From Sodalis praecaptivus (GTDB lineage: Bacteria; Pseudomonadota; Gammaproteobacteria; Enterobacterales; Enterobacteriaceae): 64,000 nt of DNA. The stretch lies in assembly GCF_000517425.1 (NCBI RefSeq), contig NZ_CP006569.1:2532760-2596759 (forward strand), given 5' to 3'. Position 1 is the first letter of the stretch. The number at the start of each line of letters is the position of its first letter. The notes under the pieces are model-generated. The model was given only the letters and a program-made list of their open reading frames with translations. It did not search any database and was not told the DNA's origin. Position numbers and translations under genes: made by a program. Shown here piece after piece: positions 8,602 to 17,675 of this stretch.

Positions 8602-9711
8602 TTATCCTGCTTGCGGGCCGTGACGGCGCGGATAGGCATTGCCGTTGGCCGCGAACAGATGGCAGCGTTGGCCGCTGAGCCCCAACATAACGCGGCCTGC
8701 GGGCGTCAGCGCCGCGTCGCCGGGAATACGCTGCGTGAGCGTCTCATCAAGCCCGTCTATCTGATAATAGGCCAGGGTCTCGTGGCCGAGGTTTTCGCGC
8801 AGCACCCGCGTAGCCGGCAGCACCGCATCCGCATCCGCGTCGGGCAGGATATCCTCTGGACGCACACCCAGCAGCGCTGTCTCCCCCGCCGCCGCATGAC
8901 GGCCGTCAACCGCCACGTTTAACACCGCCCCGCCCGGCAGCCGTACCCGGGTAGCGTCCGCGTCTGCCGCTTCAATCACCACAGGCAGGATATTCATACG
9001 CGGCGATCCGATAAACGTGGCCACCGCCAGCGTGGCAGGCGCGTGATACAATGCCAGCGGCGTGCCCACCTGGGCAATTTCGCCGGCCGACATCATGACA
9101 ATTCTGTCCGCCAAGGTCATGGCTTCAACTTGATCGTGAGTGACGTAAATCATGGTGGCGCGCAGTTTCTGATGCAACCGGGCGATTTGTACGCGCATGT
9201 CCACGCGCAGGGCTGCATCGAGATTGGACAGCGGTTCATCGAATAAAAATAACGCGGGCTCTTTGATAAGCGCACGGCCGATGGCCACTCTCTGCCGCTG
9301 GCCGCCGGAAAGCGCGGCGGGTTTGCGCGCCAGGAAAGGGGTCAGCTGTAACATCTGCGCCGCGTCGTTAACCCGACGTTCAATTTCTAATTTGTCTCGG
9401 CCGGCCAGCTTCAGTCCGTAAGCCATATTCTCCGCCACCGTCATATGCGGGTAAAGGGCGTAAGATTGGAAAACCATACCGATACTACGCGCCTGGGGCA
9501 GCACATCATTCATTAGCTTACCGTCAAGCACCATTTCGCCGGTGCTGATATCTTCCAAGCCGGCGATCATGCGCAATAAAGTCGATTTGCCGCTGCCGGA
9601 CGGGCCGACAATCACCACAAATTCGCCATCGTCAATGGTAAGATCAATATCCCGTACTACGTTCAGGGCGTGAAATGCTTTTCCCACGCCCTGTAATACT
9701 AAACGACCCAT
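8602..9711 (-). CDS. CUT1 ABC transporter ATP-binding protein, UgpC/MalK type
   Basis: This 369-residue ATPase has GPSGSGKST, VFQSYALYPHMTV, LSGGQRQRV, LFLFDEPLSNLDAALR and VTHDQ, followed by a long OB/MOI regulatory domain (about residues 235-369). It resembles the ATPases of carbohydrate uptake family 1 importers. It is the last gene of an operon that starts at 17675 and should power the permeases at 11985 and 12830. An AAGAGAAG ribosome site precedes it. The substrate is not evident; context is discussed in the findings. Confidence 0.88.
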   Translation of the reverse strand: MGRLVLQGVGKAFHALNVVRDIDLTIDDGEFVVIVGPSGSGKSTLLRMIAGLEDISTGEMVLDGKLMNDVLPQARSIGMVFQSYALYPHMTVAENMAYGLKLAGRDKLEIERRVNDAAQMLQLTPFLARKPAALSGGQRQRVAIGRALIKEPALFLFDEPLSNLDAALRVDMRVQIARLHQKLRATMIYVTHDQVEAMTLADRIVMMSAGEIAQVGTPLALYHAPATLAVATFIGSPRMNILPVVIEAADADATRVRLPGGAVLNVAVDGRHAAAGETALLGVRPEDILPDADADAVLPATRVLRENLGHETLAYYQIDGLDETLTQRIPGDAALTPAGRVMLGLSGQRCHLFAANGNAYPRRHGPQAG

Positions 9712-9724
9712 AGTCTTCTCTTAC

Positions 9725-10864
9725 TCAATTAAAACGCTGCGGTGCGATAAATGCCGTTTCGAGCTCAATCGCTTTGCCCAATGCCTGTCGTGCGATCACC
9801 TCGCCCAGGGCTGGCGCATGTTTAAAAGCGTGGCCACTGTCGCCGCCGGCCACCAGTATTCGCCCTCGATACTGCCCGACAATGAATTGCGCATCCGGCG
9901 TCCGGGTTATCATACAAGGGTGCGCGCTCACCGGCTCAGCGCTGATCCCGCCGAGCCAGGTGCCGACCGCTCGCCGTACGCCCTGCGTATCCCGGCGGGT
10001 GATGCGGCGATCGCTCTGGTCAGGGTCGAGCGCGGTACGCGGCACGCCAATGTCGCCCAGTCCGATTTTTACCGCCCCTCCGGGCAACGCGCCATGCCCC
10101 CATAACGTCAGATCCGGTTTGATTTCACGCACGAAAACCGGAAAAGCCGCCAGCGCATAATTCGGCCCGGGGTCAAACCATGTCATAACGGTACGGATCG
10201 GATCCAGCGGCAGGTCGGGTACAAAGCGTCGTAACCAGGCGCCGCCCGCCACGACCACCTGCGATGCTCGAACCTCGCCGGCTGACGTTGTTAGACGTAC
10301 CCCCTGCCCGGTGTCGTCTAGCGCATCGACCCGGACATCCGTGAGTATCGATGCCGATAACCGTCGGGCACGTTGCAGCGCCGCGCGGATAAACCCTTCC
10401 GGGTTGGCGACCCCAGCCTCCGGGTCACACACCGCAATATCCTTGGCGCGTAGTCGTAGATGCTGCGGCTGCCGGGCGGCCAACTCCCGCGCATCCCACA
10501 CCGCCAGCGCCGACCCCAGATGCTTGGCGGCCCGCAGCGTGCCGCTGACCGCAAGGGAATCAGCCGACCCAATTATGGTGCCGCCCGTGACGGAGAGTAA
10601 GGGGATCCCCGTCACCTGCTCAAGCTGCGCAAACAAGGTGCGCGCTAGCCGCGCATAATCCCCCAACGCCGGATGTTCAAGACAAAAGGTCCGAAACAGC
10701 CGGGTTTTTCCGTGGGTCGCGCCCAGGTCGTGCGGCACTGAAAACTGATCAATACCGATGACGTTTACCCCATGTTCCGCCAGCCGCCAGAGCGCCGCGG
10801 CCCCCATGGCGCCCAGGCCTATCACCGCAACATCATAGCGTTTCCCTGTCACCTCAGAAGTCAT
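9725..10864 (-). CDS. FAD-dependent oxidase, N-methyl-tryptophan oxidase (SolA)/monomeric sarcosine oxidase family
   Basis: The 379-residue protein opens with the Rossmann motif VAVIGLGAMGAAALW and GIDQFSVPHDLGATHG, as in SolA. Cys317 in the HPCMIT context matches the covalent-FAD Cys of this family, followed by TPDAQFIVGQ and AGGDSGHAFKHAP. The expected reaction is oxidative N-demethylation of a secondary amino acid with release of formaldehyde and H2O2. It lies 12 bp after the aldo-keto reductase gene in the CUT1 operon, so the imported compound may carry an N-alkyl amine. The family call is firm; the substrate is inferred. Confidence 0.85.
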   Translation of the reverse strand: MTSEVTGKRYDVAVIGLGAMGAAALWRLAEHGVNVIGIDQFSVPHDLGATHGKTRLFRTFCLEHPALGDYARLARTLFAQLEQVTGIPLLSVTGGTIIGSADSLAVSGTLRAAKHLGSALAVWDARELAARQPQHLRLRAKDIAVCDPEAGVANPEGFIRAALQRARRLSASILTDVRVDALDDTGQGVRLTTSAGEVRASQVVVAGGAWLRRFVPDLPLDPIRTVMTWFDPGPNYALAAFPVFVREIKPDLTLWGHGALPGGAVKIGLGDIGVPRTALDPDQSDRRITRRDTQGVRRAVGTWLGGISAEPVSAHPCMITRTPDAQFIVGQYRGRILVAGGDSGHAFKHAPALGEVIARQALGKAIELETAFIAPQRFN

Positions 10865-10876
10865 TTACCCGTACCC

Positions 10877-11959
10877 TTACAATTCAGAGGAGATTTTCCA
10901 CGGATTGACTCCGCCGTCATGCACCGCGAAGCGATCAATACGCTGCAATTCTTCCTCGGTGAAGGTCAGGTTCTCCAACGCCTTTAGGTTCTCGGCCAAC
11001 TGCTCTTTATTGGACACGCCGACCAACGTCGAGGCGACCCGCGGGTCGCGCAATGTCCAGGCGATGGCCAGTTGCGATAACGTTTGGCCGCGCTCTGCCG
11101 CGATGGCGGCCAGTCCGCGCAGGCGGTTGAGATTATCGGCCGATTGCGCCTCTGACGAGATATAGGGGCGGTGCTGGGACCGTTTCACATTGTCAAACCC
11201 TTGCAGATAGCGCTCCGCCAGCAGCCCCTGTGCCAGCGGTGTAAAGGCCACCGCCGCGCCGCCGAAACCGGCCAGATCGTCGAGCAGGTGATCTTCAATC
11301 CAGCGATTGAGCAGCGAGTAGGATGATTGATTAACCAACAGTGGCGTGCCCAACTCTTGGGCAATCGTGAAGGCTTCATGGGAGCGCTGGGCGGAGTAGG
11401 ATGAGATACCGACATACAGCGCCTTACCCTGACGCACGATGGTATCCAGCGCTTCAATGGTCTCACGCAGCGGCGTATCCGGGTCGTAGCGGTGAGAATA
11501 GAAAATATCGACATGGTCAAGCCCCAACCGCGTCAACGATTCGTCGATGCTGCCCAGCAAGTGTTTTTTCCCCCCCAAGCGACCATTGGGGCCCAGCCAC
11601 TGCGGCCAACCCGCCTTGGTGGTGATCACCAATTCGTGGCGGTATGCCCCAAAGTCTTTGCGCAGCACGCGCCCCACATTCTCTTCCGCAGCGCCCAGCG
11701 GCGGACCGTACTGGTTCGCGAGATCGAAATGGTTGATGCCATGTTCAAAGGCGAAGCGAATGATGTCGCGCTGCTGCTGAAAGGGCGTGTCATCGCCGAA
11801 GTTGTACCACGTTCCCAGCCCGATGGGCGACACCACCAGCCCGCTATTACCGACGCGGTGATAGGCGTAGCGTTTGAAACGGTCAAGGGGGGCGACCCAG
11901 CGGGTATTTAGATCGGGTCGCTCATCCATAAATGCAATACGTTGTGCAGAGTACGTCAT
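10877..11959 (-). CDS. Aldo-keto reductase, YghZ (L-glyceraldehyde-3-phosphate reductase) type
   Basis: The 360-residue (beta/alpha)8 NADPH reductase has VSPIGLGTWYNFGDD, Asp and Tyr in HFDLANQYGPP, catalytic Lys in ITTKAGWP and His in YSHRYDPDTP. It resembles AKR14 enzymes such as YghZ of E. coli, which reduce small aldehydes. In this operon it could reduce an aldehyde released by the monooxygenases or the oxidase. ATG 11959 has AGGA upstream; ATG 11929 is possible. The C-terminal half is normal in length. Confidence 0.88.
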   Translation of the reverse strand: MTYSAQRIAFMDERPDLNTRWVAPLDRFKRYAYHRVGNSGLVVSPIGLGTWYNFGDDTPFQQQRDIIRFAFEHGINHFDLANQYGPPLGAAEENVGRVLRKDFGAYRHELVITTKAGWPQWLGPNGRLGGKKHLLGSIDESLTRLGLDHVDIFYSHRYDPDTPLRETIEALDTIVRQGKALYVGISSYSAQRSHEAFTIAQELGTPLLVNQSSYSLLNRWIEDHLLDDLAGFGGAAVAFTPLAQGLLAERYLQGFDNVKRSQHRPYISSEAQSADNLNRLRGLAAIAAERGQTLSQLAIAWTLRDPRVASTLVGVSNKEQLAENLKALENLTFTEEELQRIDRFAVHDGGVNPWKISSEL

Positions 11960-11984
11960 GACGCTGTCCTGTTAACTAAGGCGG

Positions 11985-12875
11985 CTATTTGCCGCCGGTG
12001 TGGCTAAGGGATCGGGTAAACGTGCGCTGGCCGAAAAATATCAGCAGCGCGGGGATAAGGGCCAATATGAAGACTTCGGCAAACGCCAGACCATAATTCT
12101 GCGTGTAGGCGGAATCCTGTAGGCCGATCGCGACCGCGCCCGTCTGCTTACCGTTATCGGTAATGATGAGCGACGGCCACAACCAGGCGTTCCATTGAGC
12201 CATCGCCAGAATCATCGCCGTACCGATGACCGCCGGGCGTACCAGCGGTAGATAGATCTGGAACAGAATGCGCCACCAGCCGGCGCCATCTAGCCAGGCC
12301 GCCTCCCGTTGCTCGCGGGGAATACTCAAAAAGAATTGGCGCAGGTTAAAAATGGCCAGTCCATGCACCAGGCCGGGTACAATCAGCGCGGTCAACGTGT
12401 TCGCCAGCCCCAATTGGCTGAAAACCGTTGTCAGCGGCAGCGCAACCATTTCAAACGGGATCATGAACGCAAATACCACCACGACAAACAGGGCGTTCCT
12501 CCCCGGGAAGCGCATCACCGCCAGCGGAAAAGCTGCCAAAATGGCCAGTAACGTGCCCACCGCCGCCGACACGCCGGTGACCCACAACGAGTTGAACACG
12601 TTGACGGCAAAGCCCCGGCTGAACGCCGCCTGAAAATTTTCCAGCGTCAGCGTTCGGGGGACGAAGGTCCAGAGATCCACGCTAGCCTGAAACGTTTGCG
12701 AAACCGGGCGAAAAGCCGACGCCACCAGCCAGATGAACGGGATAGCGAACAGCAGCGATATGATCAGCGCTGCCGCCGTCGCCAGCCACCGGCGCCCACG
12801 GCGACGGTATAGCGCGAGCGGTCGGCGGCTCACTCCGCGCGTCTCATCCGGTTCAATAGCCTGAATTGCAGCCAT
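11985..12875 (-). CDS. CUT1 ABC transporter permease, UgpE/MalG type
   Basis: This 296-residue membrane protein has about six hydrophobic segments. Its EAA loop reads FFLSIPREQREAAWLDGAGWW, and the C-terminal segment is AEVFILALIPALLIFFGQRTF. I chose ATG 12875, with GGGAG seven bases upstream, giving a 46-bp overlap with the preceding permease gene. A longer reading from 13043 would add 56 residues with no membrane or family character. It pairs with the subunit at 12830-13741. Confidence 0.85.
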   Translation of the reverse strand: MAAIQAIEPDETRGVSRRPLALYRRRGRRWLATAAALIISLLFAIPFIWLVASAFRPVSQTFQASVDLWTFVPRTLTLENFQAAFSRGFAVNVFNSLWVTGVSAAVGTLLAILAAFPLAVMRFPGRNALFVVVVFAFMIPFEMVALPLTTVFSQLGLANTLTALIVPGLVHGLAIFNLRQFFLSIPREQREAAWLDGAGWWRILFQIYLPLVRPAVIGTAMILAMAQWNAWLWPSLIITDNGKQTGAVAIGLQDSAYTQNYGLAFAEVFILALIPALLIFFGQRTFTRSLSHTGGK

Positions 12876-13741
12876 ACCGTTGCTCCCATCAAGATAAACA
12901 GTACCGACATTTCCGCCAGCGCGGAGCCGGGCGAACTGAGCGCGTAATAGCGGGTAATGATGTCGTACATCAGAAAGTTGGTGGAGCCCTGTGGTCCGCC
13001 TTTGGTCAGGGCGCCGATCGGCGCATAAAGAATGAAATTCCATACCGTGCTGGCCGTCAGCACGAACAACAACTGGCGCTGGATCAAAGGCAGCGTCACG
13101 GAGAAAAATTGCTGTAGCTCCCCGGCACCATCAAGCATCGCCGCATCGTAGTAATCGCGCGGTACATCGCGGATGGCGGCAATGAGAAAAATCATCCAGT
13201 ATCCCACTGCCGTCCAGGTAGAGAGGATGACCAGCGCCGCCATCGCGCCGGAAACATCGGTAAACCAGCCGCTCGTGGGCAGGTACGCCCGCGACAAGAG
13301 GCTGTTGACCACCCCTTCCGGACGCAGCAATACCCCAAACACCACGGTGGTGCCCATCAGCGGCAACGCCGTGGGCAGAAAGGCCAGCGTGCGCCACAGG
13401 CCGGTCAACGCTACGTTGCGCGTCAGTAACCAGGCCAAAAACAACGCGCACAACATCGTCAGGGGATTGACCAGCACCGCAAACAGTAGGGTTTGCGCCA
13501 CTGAAGCCCAGAAACTGGGATCGTCAAACAGGTCGAGATAATTTTGCCACCCCACCCAGCGAGGTGGAATGACGCTGCCCGGCACCGAGGTATAGAACGA
13601 CTGACCGATGGCGAGCCCCGCCGGGATAATGCGCAGCAGCAGCAGGAGCAACAACGCCGGCGATAACAACAGCAGCGCGGTGCGCGCTTCCTGACGCGCC
13701 GCCCTACTCGGGCGCTGCCGCCTCAATACCCCCGTTATCAC
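12830..13741 (-). CDS. CUT1 ABC transporter permease, UgpA/MalF type
   Basis: The 303-residue membrane subunit has a basic N-terminus, then ALLLLSPALLLLLLLRI, and an EAA loop DVPRDYYDAAMLDGAGE. The start is GTG at 13741, overlapping the stop of the binding-protein gene (GTGA), so translation is coupled. The three transporter genes are contiguous, as is usual for CUT1 systems. Confidence 0.88.
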   Translation of the reverse strand: MITGVLRRQRPSRAARQEARTALLLLSPALLLLLLLRIIPAGLAIGQSFYTSVPGSVIPPRWVGWQNYLDLFDDPSFWASVAQTLLFAVLVNPLTMLCALFLAWLLTRNVALTGLWRTLAFLPTALPLMGTTVVFGVLLRPEGVVNSLLSRAYLPTSGWFTDVSGAMAALVILSTWTAVGYWMIFLIAAIRDVPRDYYDAAMLDGAGELQQFFSVTLPLIQRQLLFVLTASTVWNFILYAPIGALTKGGPQGSTNFLMYDIITRYYALSSPGSALAEMSVLFILMGATVWLQFRLLNRMRRAE

Positions 13742-15042
13742 TGATACTTTCTCCAGGCGGTTTTCAGCCGGGCGTTGGTGCTGTCCAGCGTCTTCTTCGC
13801 GTCGGCGCCGTTAATAATGTCGGCGATAGCGGCGCCCACCAGTTGGGTAAATTCAGCGCCGCCTACGGTCTGCGGGCGAATACGGGCGGCGTGTTGCGCC
13901 TGCCAGGTCAGAATAGCTTGCAGGCCGGCCAGACGGGGATCGGCGTAAGCGGGATTTTTCCAGAACACGGCGCGCGTCGCTTCCGTGGTCGGCACGTTTT
14001 CCGTTTCTGGATCGGCCGAGACAAAACCGCCGTTTTCGCCGAACAGATACCAATTGAGGAACAACGCCGCCGCCTGCTGTTTCTCTTCGCTTGCCAGTGC
14101 GCTAATGCCTAACGCCCAGCCGCCGCTGGTGGTTGCCGCTTTGCCTTCTTTAAAGCGCGGGGCCGAGGTAATACCGAAATCCAGGTTGGCGTTTTTGATG
14201 ATGGTGGGTGAATTCCAAATACCGCCATAGAAGAAGGCGCTATCGCCATTAGCAAAGGCCAGCGCGGTCTCACGCACGCCGCGCGGCGCCAGACCTTCGG
14301 CATACAGTTTGCCATACCAGCTCAGCGCTTGGATCCAGCCTGGATTATTGATATCCGGGGTCAGCTGTTTCTCACCGATGACCCCGCTGCCTGCGCCAAG
14401 GGATTCCGCCAACGGCTGCAGGTAGTAGTACATATCCGGCGTGGAGAAAGTCACACCGTAGGCGGTCGCTTTGGAGGCCACCGCTTTGTGCGCTGTCGCT
14501 TCCACCCATTCCCACGTCGGGATTTCTCCCGCCTTGTTGGAGGGGAACGCCACGCCAATCTGTTGTAGTACCTTTTTGTTGTAATAGAGGAAGGTGGTGC
14601 CGATTTGGTATGGCAAGTTGAGCAACTTACCGTTGATGGTGGACTCCTGCAGCGCGGGGGGATCGATTAAGGCGCGCTGGTTGGCAAATGCGGCCGTCAG
14701 GTCCGCTTCCCAACCGCGTACCGCATAGCTGGCGCTTTGTGGTTGATCGATGTCGAAAATATCCACATCGCCTTGGGCAAAACGCGCCCCCAACGTTTCG
14801 TTATAGCTATTGAACGGCACCGCGTGATAGCTGATTTTGATCGTCGGATACCGTTTTTCAAATTCAGCGATAATTTTGTTCGCCCGCGCCGCCGGAATAG
14901 CGCCACCGTAATAGTTGAGCGTGATAGTTTTCTCCGGCGCATGCAGTGTTTCTACCGCCGGAATAGACGCCGCGGACGCGCCGCCCAGCGTGATTAATAG
15001 CCCCGCCAGAACGCCGGCGAATGTTTTAGCAGATGAATTCAT
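13738..15042 (-). CDS. Extracellular solute-binding protein family 1 (CUT1 importer)
   Basis: The 434-residue periplasmic protein has a clear signal peptide (MNSSAKTFAGVLAGLLI to about GASAASIP). It then has ITLNYYGGAIPAARANKII, the DVDIFDIDQPQSASYA segment and the late FLNWYLFGENGGF motif. Such proteins bind oligosaccharides, glycerol phosphodiesters or related neutral solutes. AAGGG precedes the ATG. It follows the LLM monooxygenase gene by 33 bp and begins the transporter part of the operon. Confidence 0.87.
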   Translation of the reverse strand: MNSSAKTFAGVLAGLLITLGGASAASIPAVETLHAPEKTITLNYYGGAIPAARANKIIAEFEKRYPTIKISYHAVPFNSYNETLGARFAQGDVDIFDIDQPQSASYAVRGWEADLTAAFANQRALIDPPALQESTINGKLLNLPYQIGTTFLYYNKKVLQQIGVAFPSNKAGEIPTWEWVEATAHKAVASKATAYGVTFSTPDMYYYLQPLAESLGAGSGVIGEKQLTPDINNPGWIQALSWYGKLYAEGLAPRGVRETALAFANGDSAFFYGGIWNSPTIIKNANLDFGITSAPRFKEGKAATTSGGWALGISALASEEKQQAAALFLNWYLFGENGGFVSADPETENVPTTEATRAVFWKNPAYADPRLAGLQAILTWQAQHAARIRPQTVGGAEFTQLVGAAIADIINGADAKKTLDSTNARLKTAWRKYQ

Positions 15043-15075
15043 GTGGTAACCCTTAGGTGCGATGGGAATGTGTTG

Positions 15076-16461
15076 TTATTTTTGGTGCTTAAAACGCCCA
15101 CGGTACGCCGTCGCCGGGTGCGCGGCGCCGAGTCTATCGCCTACGCCGAAAAGACGATTACGCAACGTCGTGTCGGGCCGCGCCGGTGTAAACAGACCGC
15201 GTTGCGACAACACCGGTAGCACCCAGTCGGCAAATTCGCTGAAATCCCGGGGGCTTATGAACTCATGCAGGTTGAATCCGTCCACGTCGGTAACGCGGAC
15301 AATCTCCTCAATATCATCAGCGATACTGTCCGGCGTGCCGACCAACGTCGGCGCATAGGGACTAAGATTCACCAGGCGTTTTTTAATCGCCCCCACGCTG
15401 TCCGGACGGATTTTCTCGCTGGTGAAGCGCGCCGATTCGGAACGGGAAAAGTTATGCGGCTCAGCACTGAGCGTGTCGTCGTCATGATAACGGGCAAGAT
15501 CAAAACCGCTGGCGCCGCCGAAAGCGGCATATTGAGCTTCCGGCGACTGCGCCGCACGAATTTGGTTGGCCTTGTTTTCCGCTTCCTCCCGGGTGCGGCC
15601 AATCACCGTTGAGAGATCGGTCACCACTTTAATGGCCTCTGGCGCGCGCCCGGCCTCAATCGCCGCCGCGCGCAGTTTATCCACATTGGCGCGCAGGGCC
15701 AGCGGGTTCATCCCATTGACGAACACCACCTCGGCATGGCGCGCGGCAAAAGCCAGTCCGCGGCTGGAGGCGCCCGCCTGGAAGATAACCGGCGTGCGCT
15801 GCGGGCTGGGTTCCGTCAGCGACGGTCCCTGTACCGAGAAATAGGCCCCCTGATGATCGATACGATGAACTTTGTGCGCATCGGCGTAACGCTTACCGGC
15901 TTTGTCGTACAACACCGCGTCATCTTCCCAGCTCCCTTCCAGCAGCTTGTAGAACACGGCGAGAAACTCTTCCGCACGGGCGTAACGCGCCTCGTGAGGC
16001 AACTGATCGGGTAAACCATAATTACGCGCCGCATTAGGCAAATACGAGGTCACCACGTTCCAGCCTATCCGACCCTTGGACAGGTGATCCAGCGTGGCGA
16101 ACCGCCGCGCGAAAGTGAACGGATGTTCATAGGTGGTGGATGCGGTGACGACGAAGGACAGTTTCTGGCTGGCGGCCAGCATAGCCGGGATCACCATAAA
16201 GGGATCGTTGAGCGGAAAGTCCACCGCGCCCTCTATGGCGGGGGCCGGCGACTGGCGGTAAACGTCATAAACACCCAGCACATCGGCGAAAAATAAGGAG
16301 GTAAAGCCGGCTTCATCCAGAAAACGGGCGCGTTCCACCCAGTAATCGAGATCTTTATAGCGATGACGCTCAGACGCGGGATGACTCCAGCTGCCCTGCG
16401 CATAATAACCGACGCCGTTCATTTCAAAGGCGTTAAAAATCAACGACCGCGGCGCGCTCAT
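15076..16461 (-). CDS. LLM-class FMNH2-dependent monooxygenase, NtaA/SnaA/DszA family
   Basis: The 461-residue TIM-barrel flavoprotein has FNAFEMNGVGYYAQGSW, FTSLFFADVLGVYD, MLAASQKLSFVVTASTTYEHP, GRIGWNVVTSYLPNAARN and QAGASSRGLAFAARHAEVVF. These features belong to nitrilotriacetate/dibenzothiophene-sulfone type monooxygenases, which take FMNH2 from a separate reductase. I chose ATG 16461, which overlaps the upstream stop (ATGA). No flavin reductase is encoded in the operon. Together with the DszC/SfnB-like gene upstream, this suggests oxidative C-S or C-N cleavage. Confidence 0.88.
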   Translation of the reverse strand: MSAPRSLIFNAFEMNGVGYYAQGSWSHPASERHRYKDLDYWVERARFLDEAGFTSLFFADVLGVYDVYRQSPAPAIEGAVDFPLNDPFMVIPAMLAASQKLSFVVTASTTYEHPFTFARRFATLDHLSKGRIGWNVVTSYLPNAARNYGLPDQLPHEARYARAEEFLAVFYKLLEGSWEDDAVLYDKAGKRYADAHKVHRIDHQGAYFSVQGPSLTEPSPQRTPVIFQAGASSRGLAFAARHAEVVFVNGMNPLALRANVDKLRAAAIEAGRAPEAIKVVTDLSTVIGRTREEAENKANQIRAAQSPEAQYAAFGGASGFDLARYHDDDTLSAEPHNFSRSESARFTSEKIRPDSVGAIKKRLVNLSPYAPTLVGTPDSIADDIEEIVRVTDVDGFNLHEFISPRDFSEFADWVLPVLSQRGLFTPARPDTTLRNRLFGVGDRLGAAHPATAYRGRFKHQK

Positions 16462-17675
16462 GGTTGAGGATCCTGATGGGTAGATGAAAAGGTCGGGGCC
16501 GCGTCGGCAATCAGGCTGCGGCCGAGTTCCTGATAACGCAATCGCACCGGGTCGTGCAGCGTATGGGTACGGGCATTGCGCCAATAGCGATCGATACGTA
16601 ATGCCCGGTCGGCGGCCCTGGCGCCGCTCCAGGAAAACACCTCACTGCTCACGCTGAGACTGACGTCGGCCGCCAGTGCTTTGGTTGCCTCTAAGGCTGC
16701 CTGGAGCGCAGACAGCGACGCGGCGTCCTGTTGCTGCACAGCATCGAGTAATCGGGACGTTTCCGTTAACAGTGCCGCCACCGCCCGTACGCGGGCACTG
16801 ACGATACCCATTTGGTATTGCAGCACCGGGTCTTCGGCCAGTAAGCGGTACGGGGACTCAAACGGAATGCGCTGATCCGTCGCCACCGCGTGCGCACCCC
16901 AATCAAGGGCGCCTTCGGCAATGCCTAAATCGATAGCGGCATGGATAAGACGCCCGCTCTCATGCCAGGCGCGAGCGCGATGCGCCGCGTCCCATAGCGG
17001 AATAATGTAATCCTTTGGGACCTTTACCGCGTCCAGGATCAACGACCCGCTTGAGCTGCCGCGCTGACCGAGGCCGTTCCAGTCATCCTGCAACGTCACG
17101 CCGGCGGCATCGGTAGGCACATAGGCCAGCGTCTGCCCGCCATGAGGTCCTTTGCCAATCACGGTTATCCAGCGCGCGCCAATCGATCCCGTCGCATAGT
17201 ATTTGCGCCCGTTAAGGCGATAGCCCTCACCTTCCGGCACCAAGGTCGTGGTGAAATCCGCCGAGTGCTTACCCCCGCGCTCACTGGCCGCGTTGGCAAT
17301 ACGCTCGCCGTTAAGCACATCTTGATATAGCCTGTGCCGCGCCTGGGCTGAGGGCAGAAGCGCGATAGTGTCGGTAAAGCCATAATGGGGCTGGAGCAAC
17401 TGTGCAATGCCGGCATCAGCGCGCGCTAAAATCCGCGTCACGGCGATGACATGCTCCTGCGTGCCGCCGGCACCGCCCATTTCACGCGGCACCCGCAGGC
17501 CCAGCAGGCCGGAGTCACGCAATTTTGCGCGGGCTGCCTGGTAGCTGCTTTTCTGATCGGACGTGACCGCCAACGCATCCAGCTCCCGTTTCAAACGCTG
17601 GCTGGTTGCAGTCACTTCTGCAAGGGGGGAAATAACCACGGCTGCATTAGCAGACGTTCCGAATGGATTACTCAT
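16458..17675 (-). CDS. Acyl-CoA dehydrogenase-fold flavoprotein, SfnB/DszC family
   Basis: The 405-residue protein has the dehydrogenase fold with LRDSGLLGLRVPREMGGAGG, LQPHYGF, ERIANAASERGGK, ATGSIGARWITVIG and the C-terminal YWRNARTHTLHDPVRLRY. This last motif is diagnostic for SfnB/DszC-like FMN-dependent monooxygenases rather than acyl-CoA dehydrogenases. SfnB-type proteins are tied to sulfur acquisition from sulfones. ATG 17675 with AGGT upstream starts the gene and opens the operon. It is followed with ATGA overlap by the LLM monooxygenase, so the two probably act in sequence. Confidence 0.85.
   Translation of the reverse strand: MSNPFGTSANAAVVISPLAEVTATSQRLKRELDALAVTSDQKSSYQAARAKLRDSGLLGLRVPREMGGAGGTQEHVIAVTRILARADAGIAQLLQPHYGFTDTIALLPSAQARHRLYQDVLNGERIANAASERGGKHSADFTTTLVPEGEGYRLNGRKYYATGSIGARWITVIGKGPHGGQTLAYVPTDAAGVTLQDDWNGLGQRGSSSGSLILDAVKVPKDYIIPLWDAAHRARAWHESGRLIHAAIDLGIAEGALDWGAHAVATDQRIPFESPYRLLAEDPVLQYQMGIVSARVRAVAALLTETSRLLDAVQQQDAASLSALQAALEATKALAADVSLSVSSEVFSWSGARAADRALRIDRYWRNARTHTLHDPVRLRYQELGRSLIADAAPTFSSTHQDPQP

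Noticed and set aside
8602-17675. Exact sulfo-SMO sulfoquinovose pathway
   Set aside because: No flavin reductase or sulfoquinovosidase, and the monooxygenase is of the NtaA/DszA type; only the logic is alike.
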